Assembly (NCBI GenBank): GCA_965215345.1 | Contig: CBDCDL010000002.1 | Span: forward strand, 2,852,001-2,916,000 | Direction of reading: 5' to 3' | Source: CATQHW01 sp965215345 | Lineage (GTDB): Bacteria > Spirochaetota > Spirochaetia > SZUA-6 > Bin103 | DNA: 64,000 bases | The notes under the pieces: model-generated | Databases searched by the model: none | Seen by the model: only the letters and a program-made list of their open reading frames with translations | What the model was told of the DNA's origin: nothing | Translations under genes and position numbers: made by a program | Shown here: one piece after another, positions 46,121 to 54,350 of the stretch | Layout: each line of letters starts with the position of its first letter | How positions within the stretch are numbered: the stretch's first letter is position 1

Positions 46121-47395
46121 GTGCAGATCGAACCCGGCCGGGGGAAGCGGACCGATCTGGAGATCGACGGGCGCGGTCGCCTGCGTCTGGTGCGCTCCGG
46201 GGCCGGGTACGCCCGGTGCGGAAGCTTCGAGTCGGGGCCATACCGGTCGCCGGCGGGGCGCGCGCGGCTCGACTGGATCGAGCAGTGGACGGCTCCGCAG
46301 CGCTTCGTCAAGCATCCGGCCAATCCGATCTACGGACCTGCCGACTCGGGACCGTGGGATACGTGGACCAACGGCGTGTCGATCGTCCCGTGCGCGGATG
46401 GCAGCCGATACCGGATGTACTACGCCGGGCGGAAAGGCGAGGGGATCGGCTTCGCCGAGGCGCGGGTCGACGACCTGGTGACCTGGCGGGAGCATCCGGC
46501 CTCGCCGGTGCTGCGCCCTCGGGCGGGCAACTGGGAAGGGAACCTGCTCAACCAGCCGCGAGTGGTGCCGCTCACTGGCGAACGGTGGCTGATGTACTAC
46601 ACCGGCTGGGGGTTCCCGGGTGCCGGCACGAATTGGGCGCTGGGGCTGGCCGAGTCGCGAGACGGCGGGACGACCTGGGCGCGCTGCGGCGAGGATCCGA
46701 TCCTGGAGCGCGGCGGCCCCGGCGCGCCGGATGAGGGGGGAGCGGTCGTCCCGTCGATCATTCGCGTCGGAGACGAGTGGTGGATGTGGTACACGGCCGC
46801 GCGCGTCCACCCCGACGGCCACCAGAACATCCACCTGTGCCTGGCCACCTCGCCCGACTGCGTGCACTGGCGCAAGCATGGGGGCAACCCCGTGCTCGGC
46901 GACGACTTCACCGACGGCGCACCGCGCAGCGTCACCTCGCGCTGCTTCGTGCGCCATGAGGCGGGCGTGTTCCAGATGTGGTACAGCTTTGCCAAACCCG
47001 ACTACCGGATACGCTACGCGGAGAGCCTGGATGGCATCGAATGGGAACGCTCGCCGGTCGAGCCCGTGCTCGGACCGTCGCCGGGGCCGGCGTGGGATGA
47101 CGCGATGGTCGAGTACCCGGAGATCCAGGTGGTCGACGGCGTCTACCGCCTCTGGTACTGCGGCAACGGTTTCGGCACCGTCGGCTACGCCGAGGGAAGG
47201 CAGGACGCGGGGGTGGACGTGTCGATCCGCACCGGCGAGCACCCGGAAGCCGACCACACCTGGGGGGCGTGGCACCCGGTGCACCGGCGTCAGGTCGTCC
47301 ATCTGCGCCACTACGCCCAAGTCAGGGTGGATCTCTGGACGGAAGGGGTGAGCCCGGCCGTATTCGCGGTCGCGCTGTGCGCGGACCTCGCGTGA
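46121..47395 (+). CDS. Five-bladed beta-propeller glycosidase-like protein (GH43/GH130 type)
   Basis: About 424 residues with repeated propeller strands: HPANPIYGPADSG, YRMYYAGRKGEGIGFAEA, RWLMYYTGWGF, DEWWMWYTAARVH, FQMWYSFAKPDYRIRYAES and GVYRLWYCGNGFGTVGYAE. This is the pattern of cytosolic glycoside hydrolases or phosphorylases of families 43, 62, 130 and relatives. No signal peptide is seen, so it would act on imported sugar. The start is uncertain: GTG 46121 or GTG 46016, neither with a good ribosome site. It follows the importer and probably processes its cargo. Confidence 0.75.
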   Translation: MQIEPGRGKRTDLEIDGRGRLRLVRSGAGYARCGSFESGPYRSPAGRARLDWIEQWTAPQRFVKHPANPIYGPADSGPWDTWTNGVSIVPCADGSRYRMYYAGRKGEGIGFAEARVDDLVTWREHPASPVLRPRAGNWEGNLLNQPRVVPLTGERWLMYYTGWGFPGAGTNWALGLAESRDGGTTWARCGEDPILERGGPGAPDEGGAVVPSIIRVGDEWWMWYTAARVHPDGHQNIHLCLATSPDCVHWRKHGGNPVLGDDFTDGAPRSVTSRCFVRHEAGVFQMWYSFAKPDYRIRYAESLDGIEWERSPVEPVLGPSPGPAWDDAMVEYPEIQVVDGVYRLWYCGNGFGTVGYAEGRQDAGVDVSIRTGEHPEADHTWGAWHPVHRRQVVHLRHYAQVRVDLWTEGVSPAVFAVALCADLA

Positions 47396-47414
47396 TCGCC
47401 GCCCCGCGGGTCGC

Positions 47415-47475
47415 TTGGAGGCGAGCGACGTCCACGGCCGCAAGGCGTGGAGCAACCCGATCGACCTGACCGGGC
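47415..47475 (+). pseudogene. 3'-end fragment of a PHP-domain gene
   Basis: Bases 47433-47475 are identical over 43 positions to 37180-37222, the end of the PHP gene, and encode HGRKAWSNPIDLTG in an open frame that runs on toward the Fic gene. Upstream similarity fades quickly. It is the remains of a paralogous gene. Confidence 0.75.
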
Positions 47476-47565
47476 GCGTCCGCTCGCTGACCGGACATGG
47501 CACTGACCAACGGGGATCGTCGCTGCCAGCGCAGCGGCCCAACTCTGAGATAGACGGCTTCGTCG

Positions 47566-47595
47566 ATGACAATAACGACCTCGGTGTGCCACAAT
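47566..47595 (+). promoter_or_regulatory. Promoter of the fic gene
   Basis: ATGACA (47566-47571) and CACAAT (47590-47595) with an 18-base spacer. The -10 ends 8 bases before the ATG and there is no ribosome site, so the mRNA may be leaderless. Confidence 0.45.
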
Positions 47596-47603
47596 CCGGT
47601 GCT

Positions 47604-49067
47604 ATGAGCCGCCCATGGGAGCGAATCACCGATTACACGACACATCCTGCGGATCTTGCCCAACCGGGACTGAAGCACTTGGCGGAGGTCTGGAGTGAAC
47701 AGCGTGATTCTCTCGAAACGGAAGGTGCGTTCATTCGGTTCAACGAAAGACTGAAACGAGAATGGGCCATCGAAACAGGGTTGATCGAGCGCCTGTACGT
47801 TCTCGATCGAGGGGTAACCAGACTCCTGATCGAACAGGGAATAGATGCCGCTCTGATATCCCATTCCAGCAATCAGAACGCCAAGTCAGTCACGTCCATG
47901 ATCATCGACCATCAGGCCGTCGTAGATGGAATCTTCATGTTCGTGAAGGGCGATCGTCCGCTGTCCACGAGCTACATCAAGGAAATGCACGCCCTGACGA
48001 CTCGCAGCCAGGAGACCGTGGAAGCAGTCGATGCAATGGGATCGATCGCAAATGTCGATCTGATTCGCGGCGACTACAAGCGCTTGCCCAACAATCCAAC
48101 CAAGCTCGACGGGAGCGTCCATCAGTACTGCCCGCCGGAGCATGTAGCTTCGGAAATGGACCGGCTCATGGAGATTCATCTCGCTCACCAGGACTCGCCT
48201 CCGGAGGTGGAAGCCGCTTGGCTGCATCACCGATTCGTTCAGATCCATCCGTTTCAGGACGGGAATGGACGGATCGCCAGAGCGCTCTCCACTCTGATAT
48301 TCGTCAAGGCTGGCTGGTTTCCCCTGGTCGTTCGTGATCGAGATCGCGACCGGTACCTCGATTCGCTTCAAGCGGCGGACGCTGGCGATCTATCTCCGGT
48401 GGTGGAGTACTTCGGCGACCTGCAGAAGGGCGAGTTCATCAAGGCGTTGAGCATCGCTCGCGACGTCATGAGCTCCGTCCGGGCCGAGGATGCGATCAAG
48501 GCGGTGCGTCGTCAATTGGTGCGACGGCGGGACGCCGCTACCCAGGAATGGCAGCAGGCGCGAGACATCGCACGCCAACTTTGCGATTCAGCGAAGCGAC
48601 GGTTGGAGGAAGTCCGTGACGAACTGACGCGAGAGATGGAACCTCTTCTGAGAGGCGCGACCTTCTTCGTCGACGACGCCGAAGATCATAATGAAAGAAG
48701 CCACTATTTTCGATCTCAGATCATGGAGGCAGCAAGGAAGCTGGACTACTTCGCAAATATGGAGACGTACCGGTCATGGACGCGCTTGGTCATTAGAAGC
48801 GCAGACCATGACCAGAGCGAGCTGCTGGTCGCTTTTCATGGTATAGGTCAAGAGTTCCAGGGAGTCCTCGCCTGTTCTGCGATCTGCTTTCAGCGCGTCG
48901 CTACAGGCGTGGGGGAACGGCAAGTGGCTTCCGTGGAACCTGTCTCGGAGAATGTATTCCAGATCAACTACAAGGAACCCTTCGCCGAGGCCGAGCCGCG
49001 ATTCATGCCTTGGATCGAGCGAAGTCTGGTTCGGGCTCTGGACCTCTGGCAATCGACGGTGCTCTGA
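47604..49067 (+). CDS. Fic family AMP-transferase-like protein
   Basis: A 487-residue Fic protein. The complete active-site loop HPFQDGNGR (215-223) includes the catalytic His, so it should transfer AMP (or another NMP) to protein hydroxyls. The N-terminal region FIRFNERLKREWAIETGLIERLY is the common leader of this Fic subgroup. A C-terminal coiled-coil-like part (about 300-380) precedes a beta-rich end. The gene is clearly more A/T-rich than its surroundings and has fragments of other genes on both sides, pointing to recent insertion. Targets are unknown; a toxin or stress role is plausible. Confidence 0.87.
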   Translation: MSRPWERITDYTTHPADLAQPGLKHLAEVWSEQRDSLETEGAFIRFNERLKREWAIETGLIERLYVLDRGVTRLLIEQGIDAALISHSSNQNAKSVTSMIIDHQAVVDGIFMFVKGDRPLSTSYIKEMHALTTRSQETVEAVDAMGSIANVDLIRGDYKRLPNNPTKLDGSVHQYCPPEHVASEMDRLMEIHLAHQDSPPEVEAAWLHHRFVQIHPFQDGNGRIARALSTLIFVKAGWFPLVVRDRDRDRYLDSLQAADAGDLSPVVEYFGDLQKGEFIKALSIARDVMSSVRAEDAIKAVRRQLVRRRDAATQEWQQARDIARQLCDSAKRRLEEVRDELTREMEPLLRGATFFVDDAEDHNERSHYFRSQIMEAARKLDYFANMETYRSWTRLVIRSADHDQSELLVAFHGIGQEFQGVLACSAICFQRVATGVGERQVASVEPVSENVFQINYKEPFAEAEPRFMPWIERSLVRALDLWQSTVL

Positions 49068-49123
49068 TGTCTTTGGGGCTCAGTTGTCCGCGAGTCTTTC
49101 CGTAGACGGGCACGGTGGCACAG

Positions 49124-49195
49124 GTTACAGGTGGAGCTATGGACGGAATCCATGAGTCCGGCGGTGTCCGGGATCTCGGTGCGTGCCGATCGCTC
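49124..49195 (+). pseudogene. 3'-end fragment related to the propeller glycosidase gene
   Basis: The segment reads LQVELWTESMSPAVSGISV, matching the end of the glycosidase at 46121 (QVRVDLWTEGVSPAVFAVAL). No upstream part of such a gene is present; the Fic gene ends 56 bases before it. It is a remnant of a paralogue. Confidence 0.5.
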
Positions 49196-49233
49196 CTGCG
49201 CTTGGCACGTGCGGCAGCCGCCGAGGGACCGGC

Positions 49234-50502
49234 ATGAGCCGGCCGATCACCGTGGGCGTGGTCGGCGTGGGCCGCGGCCGGACCTTCGCGCGCGGGTCGG
49301 AAGCGGCGACCGGGTTGCGCCAGGTGGCGCTGTGCGACACCTGGGAGGAGCGGCTGGAGCAGGAGCGGCGCGACCTGGCGGCGCGCGGAACCGCGGTGAC
49401 GACCTATACCGACTACGACCGGTTTCTCGAGCACGACATGGACGCCGTCGTGCTGGCCAACCACTTCCACGAGCACGCGCCGTTCGCGATCGCGGCGCTG
49501 CGCTCGGGCCGCCACGTGATGAGCGAGTGCGCGGCCTGCCACACGCCGGCGGAAGGGGTGGCGCTGATCCGCGCGGTCGAGGAGACCGGCAGGATCTACC
49601 TGTTCGCCGAGAACTACCCGTACATGGCCTACAACCAGGAGATGCGCAGGCTGTACCGGGAAGGCACGGTCGGCACGTTCCTGTACGGCGAGGGCGAGTA
49701 CGTGCACCCGGACAGCGCGCGCACCAAGCTGGCGCGAAGCTGCGGGATCGATCACTGGCGCAACTGGATACCGGCGACCTACTACTGCACGCACTCGCTG
49801 GCGCCGGTCATGTACATCACCGACACGCGGCCGGTGAAGGTCAACGGCTTCGTCGTGCCGTACTCGGCCGACGACCCGACGCAGGCCATGCACGTGCGCC
49901 GCAGCGACACCGCCGGGCTCATCATCTGCCGCATGGATGACGACGCGGTCGTCAAGTCCCTGCACGGCGGGCTGCGCGGGCACCAGAACTTCGTGCGCAT
50001 CCACGGCACCGGCGGGCTGATGGAGAACTGCCGCCACGGCCACCACGCCGCCGTGCGCCTGCGGCGGGAGCCGTTCGACAAGCCGGCGGGCGCGCCGGCT
50101 GAGACCGTGTACGTGCCGGACTTCCCCGAGCACCACGACCTGGCCACGCGGGCCGGCCACGGCGGCGGCGACTTCTTCACCAGCTTCCTGTTCGCGCGCG
50201 CGATCCGCACCGGCACGCAGCCGTATCTGGACGTGTACCGCGGGGTGGAGATGAGCCTGGTCGGGGTGCTGGCCTGGCGCTCGGCGCTCGAAGACTCCCG
50301 GACCGTCAGCGTGCCGAACCTGCGCGAGGAGTCCGAGCGGCACGCGTTCGAGGACGACCACTGGTCGCCCGATCCGGCGCGGGCGGGTCCGGGCCAGCCG
50401 CTGCCGAGCATCCTGGGCCACGTCGAGCCTTCGGCCGCGGCCAAGGAGTTCGCCCGCGAGGTCTGGGCCGAGGCCGGCTACCGGGAGCCGGACGCCACGT
50501 GA
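49234..50502 (+). CDS. Gfo/Idh/MocA family oxidoreductase
   Basis: A 422-residue NAD(P)-dependent oxidoreductase. The Rossmann start is PITVGVVGVGRGRTFARGSE, followed by LANHFHEHAPFAIAALRSGRHVMSEC, in which the usual Glu-Lys-Pro becomes Glu-Cys-Ala, so the conserved catalytic Lys of that motif is missing. The C-terminal domain keeps a His-rich site (THSLAPVMYI). GAGGG lies six bases before the ATG. Its stop overlaps the phosphonoacetate hydrolase start by GTGA, tying it to phosphonate metabolism. The substrate may be a sugar or cyclitol attached to the phosphonate. Confidence 0.85.
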   Translation: MSRPITVGVVGVGRGRTFARGSEAATGLRQVALCDTWEERLEQERRDLAARGTAVTTYTDYDRFLEHDMDAVVLANHFHEHAPFAIAALRSGRHVMSECAACHTPAEGVALIRAVEETGRIYLFAENYPYMAYNQEMRRLYREGTVGTFLYGEGEYVHPDSARTKLARSCGIDHWRNWIPATYYCTHSLAPVMYITDTRPVKVNGFVVPYSADDPTQAMHVRRSDTAGLIICRMDDDAVVKSLHGGLRGHQNFVRIHGTGGLMENCRHGHHAAVRLRREPFDKPAGAPAETVYVPDFPEHHDLATRAGHGGGDFFTSFLFARAIRTGTQPYLDVYRGVEMSLVGVLAWRSALEDSRTVSVPNLREESERHAFEDDHWSPDPARAGPGQPLPSILGHVEPSAAAKEFAREVWAEAGYREPDAT

Positions 50503-51746
50503 GCGCAGAGCTCAACGGAGTCGCGTACCGGATTCCGGACGCTCCGGTTGCCGTGGTGTGCGTCGACGGCGGCGACCCGGAGTACTTCGAGGCGGCACGG
50601 GCGGCCGGGTGCATCCCCACCGTCGCCCGCTTCATGAGCTCCGGCTTCAGCGGTATCGCGCACTGCGGCATCCCCAGCTTCACCTGTCCCAACAACATGT
50701 CGATCGCGACCGGCTCGCCGCCGAGGGTCCACGGCATCTCCGGCAACTTCTATCTGGACCGCGCTAGCGGCCAGGCCGTCGTCATGACCGGACCCGAGCT
50801 GATGCGCTCGCGCACGGTGTTCGACGTGCTCTCGAAGGCCGGCGCCCGGACCGTGGTCGTCACCGCCAAGGACAAGCTTCGCACCCAGCTCGGCAAGGGC
50901 CTGGACGTCGCTGCCGGCAACGTCTGCTTCTCCTCCCAGCACGCCGACCGCTGCACGGTCGCCGAGAACGGCATCACGGACGCCCTGGGCATCGTCGGGC
51001 AACCGCTCCCCGACATGTACTCGGAGGAACTGTCGCTGTTCGTGCTCGACGCCGGCATCCGGTTCCTGGAGCAGGACGATCCGCCGGCGCTCCTGTACCT
51101 GTCGCTGACCGACTACGTGCAGCACAGGTACGCCCCCGACCATCCCGCCGCGCTCGCCTTCTGCGCGGCGCTCGATCGACGGTTCGCGCGGCTGGAGGAG
51201 CTGGGCGCGACCGTCGCCCTGACCGCCGACCACGGCATGAAGGACAAGTGCGCGGCCGACGGGAGCTACAACATCGTCTACCTGCAGGATCTGCTGGACG
51301 AGCGCTTCGGCGCGGATCGCACCAGGGTGATCTGCCCGATCACCGACGCGTTCGTCGGCCACCATGGATCGCTCGGCGGCTTCGTCCGGGTCTACTGCTT
51401 CGGGGGTGTGCAGCCGCGCGCGGTGGCGGACTTCATCCGCCCGCTCCAGGGGATCGAAGAGGTGCTGGAACGCCAGGATGCGGCGCGGCGGTTCGATCTT
51501 CCCGCCGAGGTGGAGGGGGACGTGGCGGTGATCTCCACGGCCGACTACTGTGTCGGCATGGGGCGCGCCGATCACGACTTGGGCGACCTGCACGGCGAGC
51601 GGCTGCGGACCCACGGCGGACTGTCCGAGCGCGAGGTGCCGTTCATCCTCAGCCAGCCGCTGAACGCCGGCTACCGCGCGCGGGCGCAGTCGGAGCGACT
51701 GATGAACCACCAGATCCTCGACTACGCCATCAACGGCACCGGGTGA
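50499..51746 (+). CDS. phnA: Phosphonoacetate hydrolase
   Basis: Cleaves the C-P bond of phosphonoacetate to acetate and phosphate. The 415-residue protein has the alkaline-phosphatase-superfamily site: Asp23 in CVDGGDPEYF, nucleophile Thr62 in PSFTCPNNMSIATGSPP, Asp205 and His209 in SLTDYVQHRYAPDH, Asp244 and His245 in LTADHGM, and His372 in RTHGGLSE. The layout with VVTAKDKLR, AENGITDALGIVG and ITDAFVGHHGSLG matches known phosphonoacetate hydrolases throughout. GTG overlaps the previous stop. It is followed 10 bases later by the dehydrogenase. It is cytosolic, so phosphonoacetate must be made or imported. Confidence 0.9.
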   Translation: MSAELNGVAYRIPDAPVAVVCVDGGDPEYFEAARAAGCIPTVARFMSSGFSGIAHCGIPSFTCPNNMSIATGSPPRVHGISGNFYLDRASGQAVVMTGPELMRSRTVFDVLSKAGARTVVVTAKDKLRTQLGKGLDVAAGNVCFSSQHADRCTVAENGITDALGIVGQPLPDMYSEELSLFVLDAGIRFLEQDDPPALLYLSLTDYVQHRYAPDHPAALAFCAALDRRFARLEELGATVALTADHGMKDKCAADGSYNIVYLQDLLDERFGADRTRVICPITDAFVGHHGSLGGFVRVYCFGGVQPRAVADFIRPLQGIEEVLERQDAARRFDLPAEVEGDVAVISTADYCVGMGRADHDLGDLHGERLRTHGGLSEREVPFILSQPLNAGYRARAQSERLMNHQILDYAINGTG

Positions 51747-51756
51747 GGGCTTGCCC

Positions 51757-52854
51757 GTGGCACCGCGCACGGCCCGCGCCGCCGTCTACGACGCTCCCAA
51801 CACGCCGTTCGTCGTGCGCCGCTATCCGCTGCGCGACGCGCGCCGCGACGAGGTCCTGGTACGGGTCACGATGTCGACCATCTGCCGCTCCGACATCCAT
51901 TCGTATCACGGGCATCGTCCCAACCCGTGCCCGGGGATTCTCGGCCACGAGATCATCGGCGTCATCGATCAGCTCGGGGCGGACATCGAGACCGATCTGC
52001 GCGGTGATCCCGTCGCGGTCGGCGACCGCATCACCTGGACCGAGTACTTCCACCACGGCCCCTCCTACTACCGCGAGGTTCACGACCTGCCGCAGAAGTC
52101 TCCGGGGGTGAGGAAGTACGGCCACGACCTGGTAGCCGACGATCCCCACTTCCTGGGCGGCTTCGCCGAGTACTGCTACGTCCTGCCCGGCACCGCCATC
52201 CTGAAGCTCCCGGAGGACCTGAGCGACGAAGAGGCGACCCCGATCAACTGCGGCGTCGCCACCGTCGTCGCGATCACCGAGGCGACGCGGATCGGGATGG
52301 GCGACGTCGTGGCCGTCCAGGGGCTGGGCCTGCTGGGGCTGTACGCGTGCGCCATCGCCAAGACGCGCGGCGCCCGGCGGGTGATCGGCCTGGACGCCGT
52401 GGGCGACCGCCTTGAGGCGGCCCGGCAGTTCGGCGCGGATGCCGCGATCGATGTCTCCGGCCGCGACTCGCACGACGTGGTGGCCGCGGTGCGGGAGCTG
52501 GCGCCGCCGGACGGCGTCGACGCCGTGATCGAGGTGTGCGGTGATGCCGCCGTGATCCCGGCCGGACTTCAGATGCTGCGCGTCGGCGGCCGCTATACCT
52601 TGGGAGGCGTCGTCACCCCCCACGCCGATGTCACCATCGATGCCAACCTGCTGGTGAAGAACTGGATCACGCTGCGCGGGGTCCACAACTACCACCCGCG
52701 GCACCTGATTCAGGCGCTCGACTTCGTGGTCGCGAACCGCGACCGGTTTCCGTTCAAGCGGATCGTCGACGCCAGGTTCGGGCTCGACCAGCTCGACGAG
52801 GCGTTCCGCAAGGCGTCGGAGCGCACGGTGTTGCGCGCCGCGATCGTGCCCTGA
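51757..52854 (+). CDS. Zinc alcohol dehydrogenase of the phosphonate-associated family (TIGR03366-like)
   Basis: A 365-residue medium-chain dehydrogenase. Catalytic zinc ligands are Cys43 in STICRSDIHSYHG and His64-Glu65 in GILGHEIIG; the NAD fold has VQGLGLLGLYACAIAK. The stretch LPQKSPGVRKYGHD, then GGFAEYCYVLPGTAILKLPEDL, resembles the TIGR03366 group found beside phosphonate genes. The four-Cys structural zinc lobe is absent (FHHGPSYYREV in its place). I prefer GTG 51757 over TTG 51751 because of spacing from GAGGG. Likely role: oxidising a hydroxyalkylphosphonate to the aldehyde used by the next enzyme. Confidence 0.85.
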   Translation: MAPRTARAAVYDAPNTPFVVRRYPLRDARRDEVLVRVTMSTICRSDIHSYHGHRPNPCPGILGHEIIGVIDQLGADIETDLRGDPVAVGDRITWTEYFHHGPSYYREVHDLPQKSPGVRKYGHDLVADDPHFLGGFAEYCYVLPGTAILKLPEDLSDEEATPINCGVATVVAITEATRIGMGDVVAVQGLGLLGLYACAIAKTRGARRVIGLDAVGDRLEAARQFGADAAIDVSGRDSHDVVAAVRELAPPDGVDAVIEVCGDAAVIPAGLQMLRVGGRYTLGGVVTPHADVTIDANLLVKNWITLRGVHNYHPRHLIQALDFVVANRDRFPFKRIVDARFGLDQLDEAFRKASERTVLRAAIVP

Positions 52855-52871
52855 TGGATCGTGCCCTGATG
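52842..52871 (+). repeat. 15-bp perfect tandem duplication spanning a stop and two starts
   Basis: The unit GATCGTGCCCTGATG is present twice in tandem. The first copy ends the dehydrogenase gene and supplies ATG 52854; the second supplies ATG 52869 in the same frame of the aldehyde dehydrogenase. Confidence 0.9.
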
Positions 52872-54320
52872 ACAGCGCCCGACCTGGCCTTCGAGCCGCG
52901 GGGACTGTTCATCGGCGGCGAATGGGACGCCGCCCACTCGGGGCGGACCATCACCAGCATCAATCCCGCCAACGGCGAGGTGCTGGGCGCGGTGCCGCTG
53001 GCCGACGAACACGACGTGGACCAAGCGGTGGCCGCCGCCAAGGCCGCGTTCCCGGCGTGGGCGGCGCTGCCGGTGACGCGCCGCGCCGAGTACCTGCGCC
53101 GGCTGGCCGATGCCGTCGAGCGCAACGCCGACTACCTGGCGCTGATGGACGCGGTGGACAGCGGCAACGCCATCTCCGGCATGCGCGGGGACATGGCCTG
53201 GACCGCCGACGCGCTGCGTTACTTCGCCGGGCTGGTCACCGAGATGAAGGGCCAGACCATGTCGCGCGAGCCGGGCCACCTGAACCTGACGCTACGCCAG
53301 CCCTACGGCGTGGTCGCCCGGATCAACCCGTTCAACCATCCATTCCGCTTCTGCGCCGAAAAGGCGGCCTCGGCGCTCGCCGCCGGCAACACCGTGGTGA
53401 TCAAGGGACCGGAGCAGGCGCCGCTGTCGAGCCTGAAGCTGGGCGAGCTGTGCGAGGAGATCTTCCCGCCGGGCGTGGTGAACATCCTGACCGGAGACGG
53501 ACGTACCGGATCCTCCATGGTGCGCCACCGGGACGTGGCGCGGGTCGGCTTCGTCGGCTCGGTGGAGACCGGACGCCGCGTCGCCCGCGAGGCGGCGGAG
53601 AGCCTCAAGGAGGTCACCCTGGAGCTCGGCGGCAAGAACCCGATTGTCATCTTTCCCGACGCCGATCCGGCCAAGGCCGCGGCACAGGCGGTAGCGGCGA
53701 TGAACATGAACCGCCAGGGGCAGTCGTGCTCCTCCACCTCGCGGGTGCTGGTGCACCGTTCGCTGCACGAGCGCGTGAGCGCCGAGCTGGTCAAGGCCGC
53801 GTCCGCCATACCGATCGGCCTGCCGTGGCTGGACGACGCCGAGATGGGGCCGATCGTGTCGCGGCCGCAGTACGAGCGGGTGCTGGCGTACGTCGCCTCC
53901 GGCCGTGAGCAGGGCGCCGAGCTGCTGGCCGGCGGCGGCCCGCCGTCCGCTCCGGAGCTCGCCGCGGGCTTCTTCATCGCGCCCACCGTGTTCGACCGCG
54001 TGCGGCCGGAGATGCGCATCGGCAGCGAGGAGATCTTCGGTCCGGTGATGGCGATCATGAGCTGGTCCGACTTCGACGAGATGATCGACGTCGCCAACGG
54101 CGTGATGTACGGGCTGACGGCGTCGCTGGTGACCGACGACTTCGGCGCCGCCATGCGCGCCGCCGAGCGGTTGCAGGCGGGTTACGTGTGGATCAACTCC
54201 TCGGGCCGCTACCTCGGCGCGCCCTACGGCGGCTGGAAGCAGAGCGGGATCGGCAAGGAGGAGTCGTTCGAGGAGTTGCTGAGCCACACCCGCGTCAAGA
54301 ACATCAACATGCGCTGGTAG
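52854..54320 (+). CDS. Aldehyde dehydrogenase, candidate phosphonoacetaldehyde dehydrogenase
   Basis: An ALDH-superfamily enzyme of 488 residues from ATG 52854, or 483 from ATG 52869. It has FIGGEWDAAHSGRTI, the cofactor PFNHPFRFCAEKAASALAAG, catalytic Glu252 in LELGGKNP and nucleophile Cys287 in NRQGQSCSSTSR (numbered from 52869), then EEIFGPVMAI. By context it would oxidise phosphonoacetaldehyde to phosphonoacetate, the substrate of the PhnA two genes upstream, like PhnY. From sequence alone the substrate is not fixed. It is translationally coupled to the alcohol dehydrogenase. Confidence 0.87.
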   Translation: MDRALMTAPDLAFEPRGLFIGGEWDAAHSGRTITSINPANGEVLGAVPLADEHDVDQAVAAAKAAFPAWAALPVTRRAEYLRRLADAVERNADYLALMDAVDSGNAISGMRGDMAWTADALRYFAGLVTEMKGQTMSREPGHLNLTLRQPYGVVARINPFNHPFRFCAEKAASALAAGNTVVIKGPEQAPLSSLKLGELCEEIFPPGVVNILTGDGRTGSSMVRHRDVARVGFVGSVETGRRVAREAAESLKEVTLELGGKNPIVIFPDADPAKAAAQAVAAMNMNRQGQSCSSTSRVLVHRSLHERVSAELVKAASAIPIGLPWLDDAEMGPIVSRPQYERVLAYVASGREQGAELLAGGGPPSAPELAAGFFIAPTVFDRVRPEMRIGSEEIFGPVMAIMSWSDFDEMIDVANGVMYGLTASLVTDDFGAAMRAAERLQAGYVWINSSGRYLGAPYGGWKQSGIGKEESFEELLSHTRVKNINMRW

Positions 54321-54350
54321 CTGATTGAGCCGCGCAATGGGAGCAAACTG

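Noticed and set aside
49201..49222. TTGGCACG sequence resembling a sigma-54 -24 element
   Set aside because: No TTGC element follows at the required distance.
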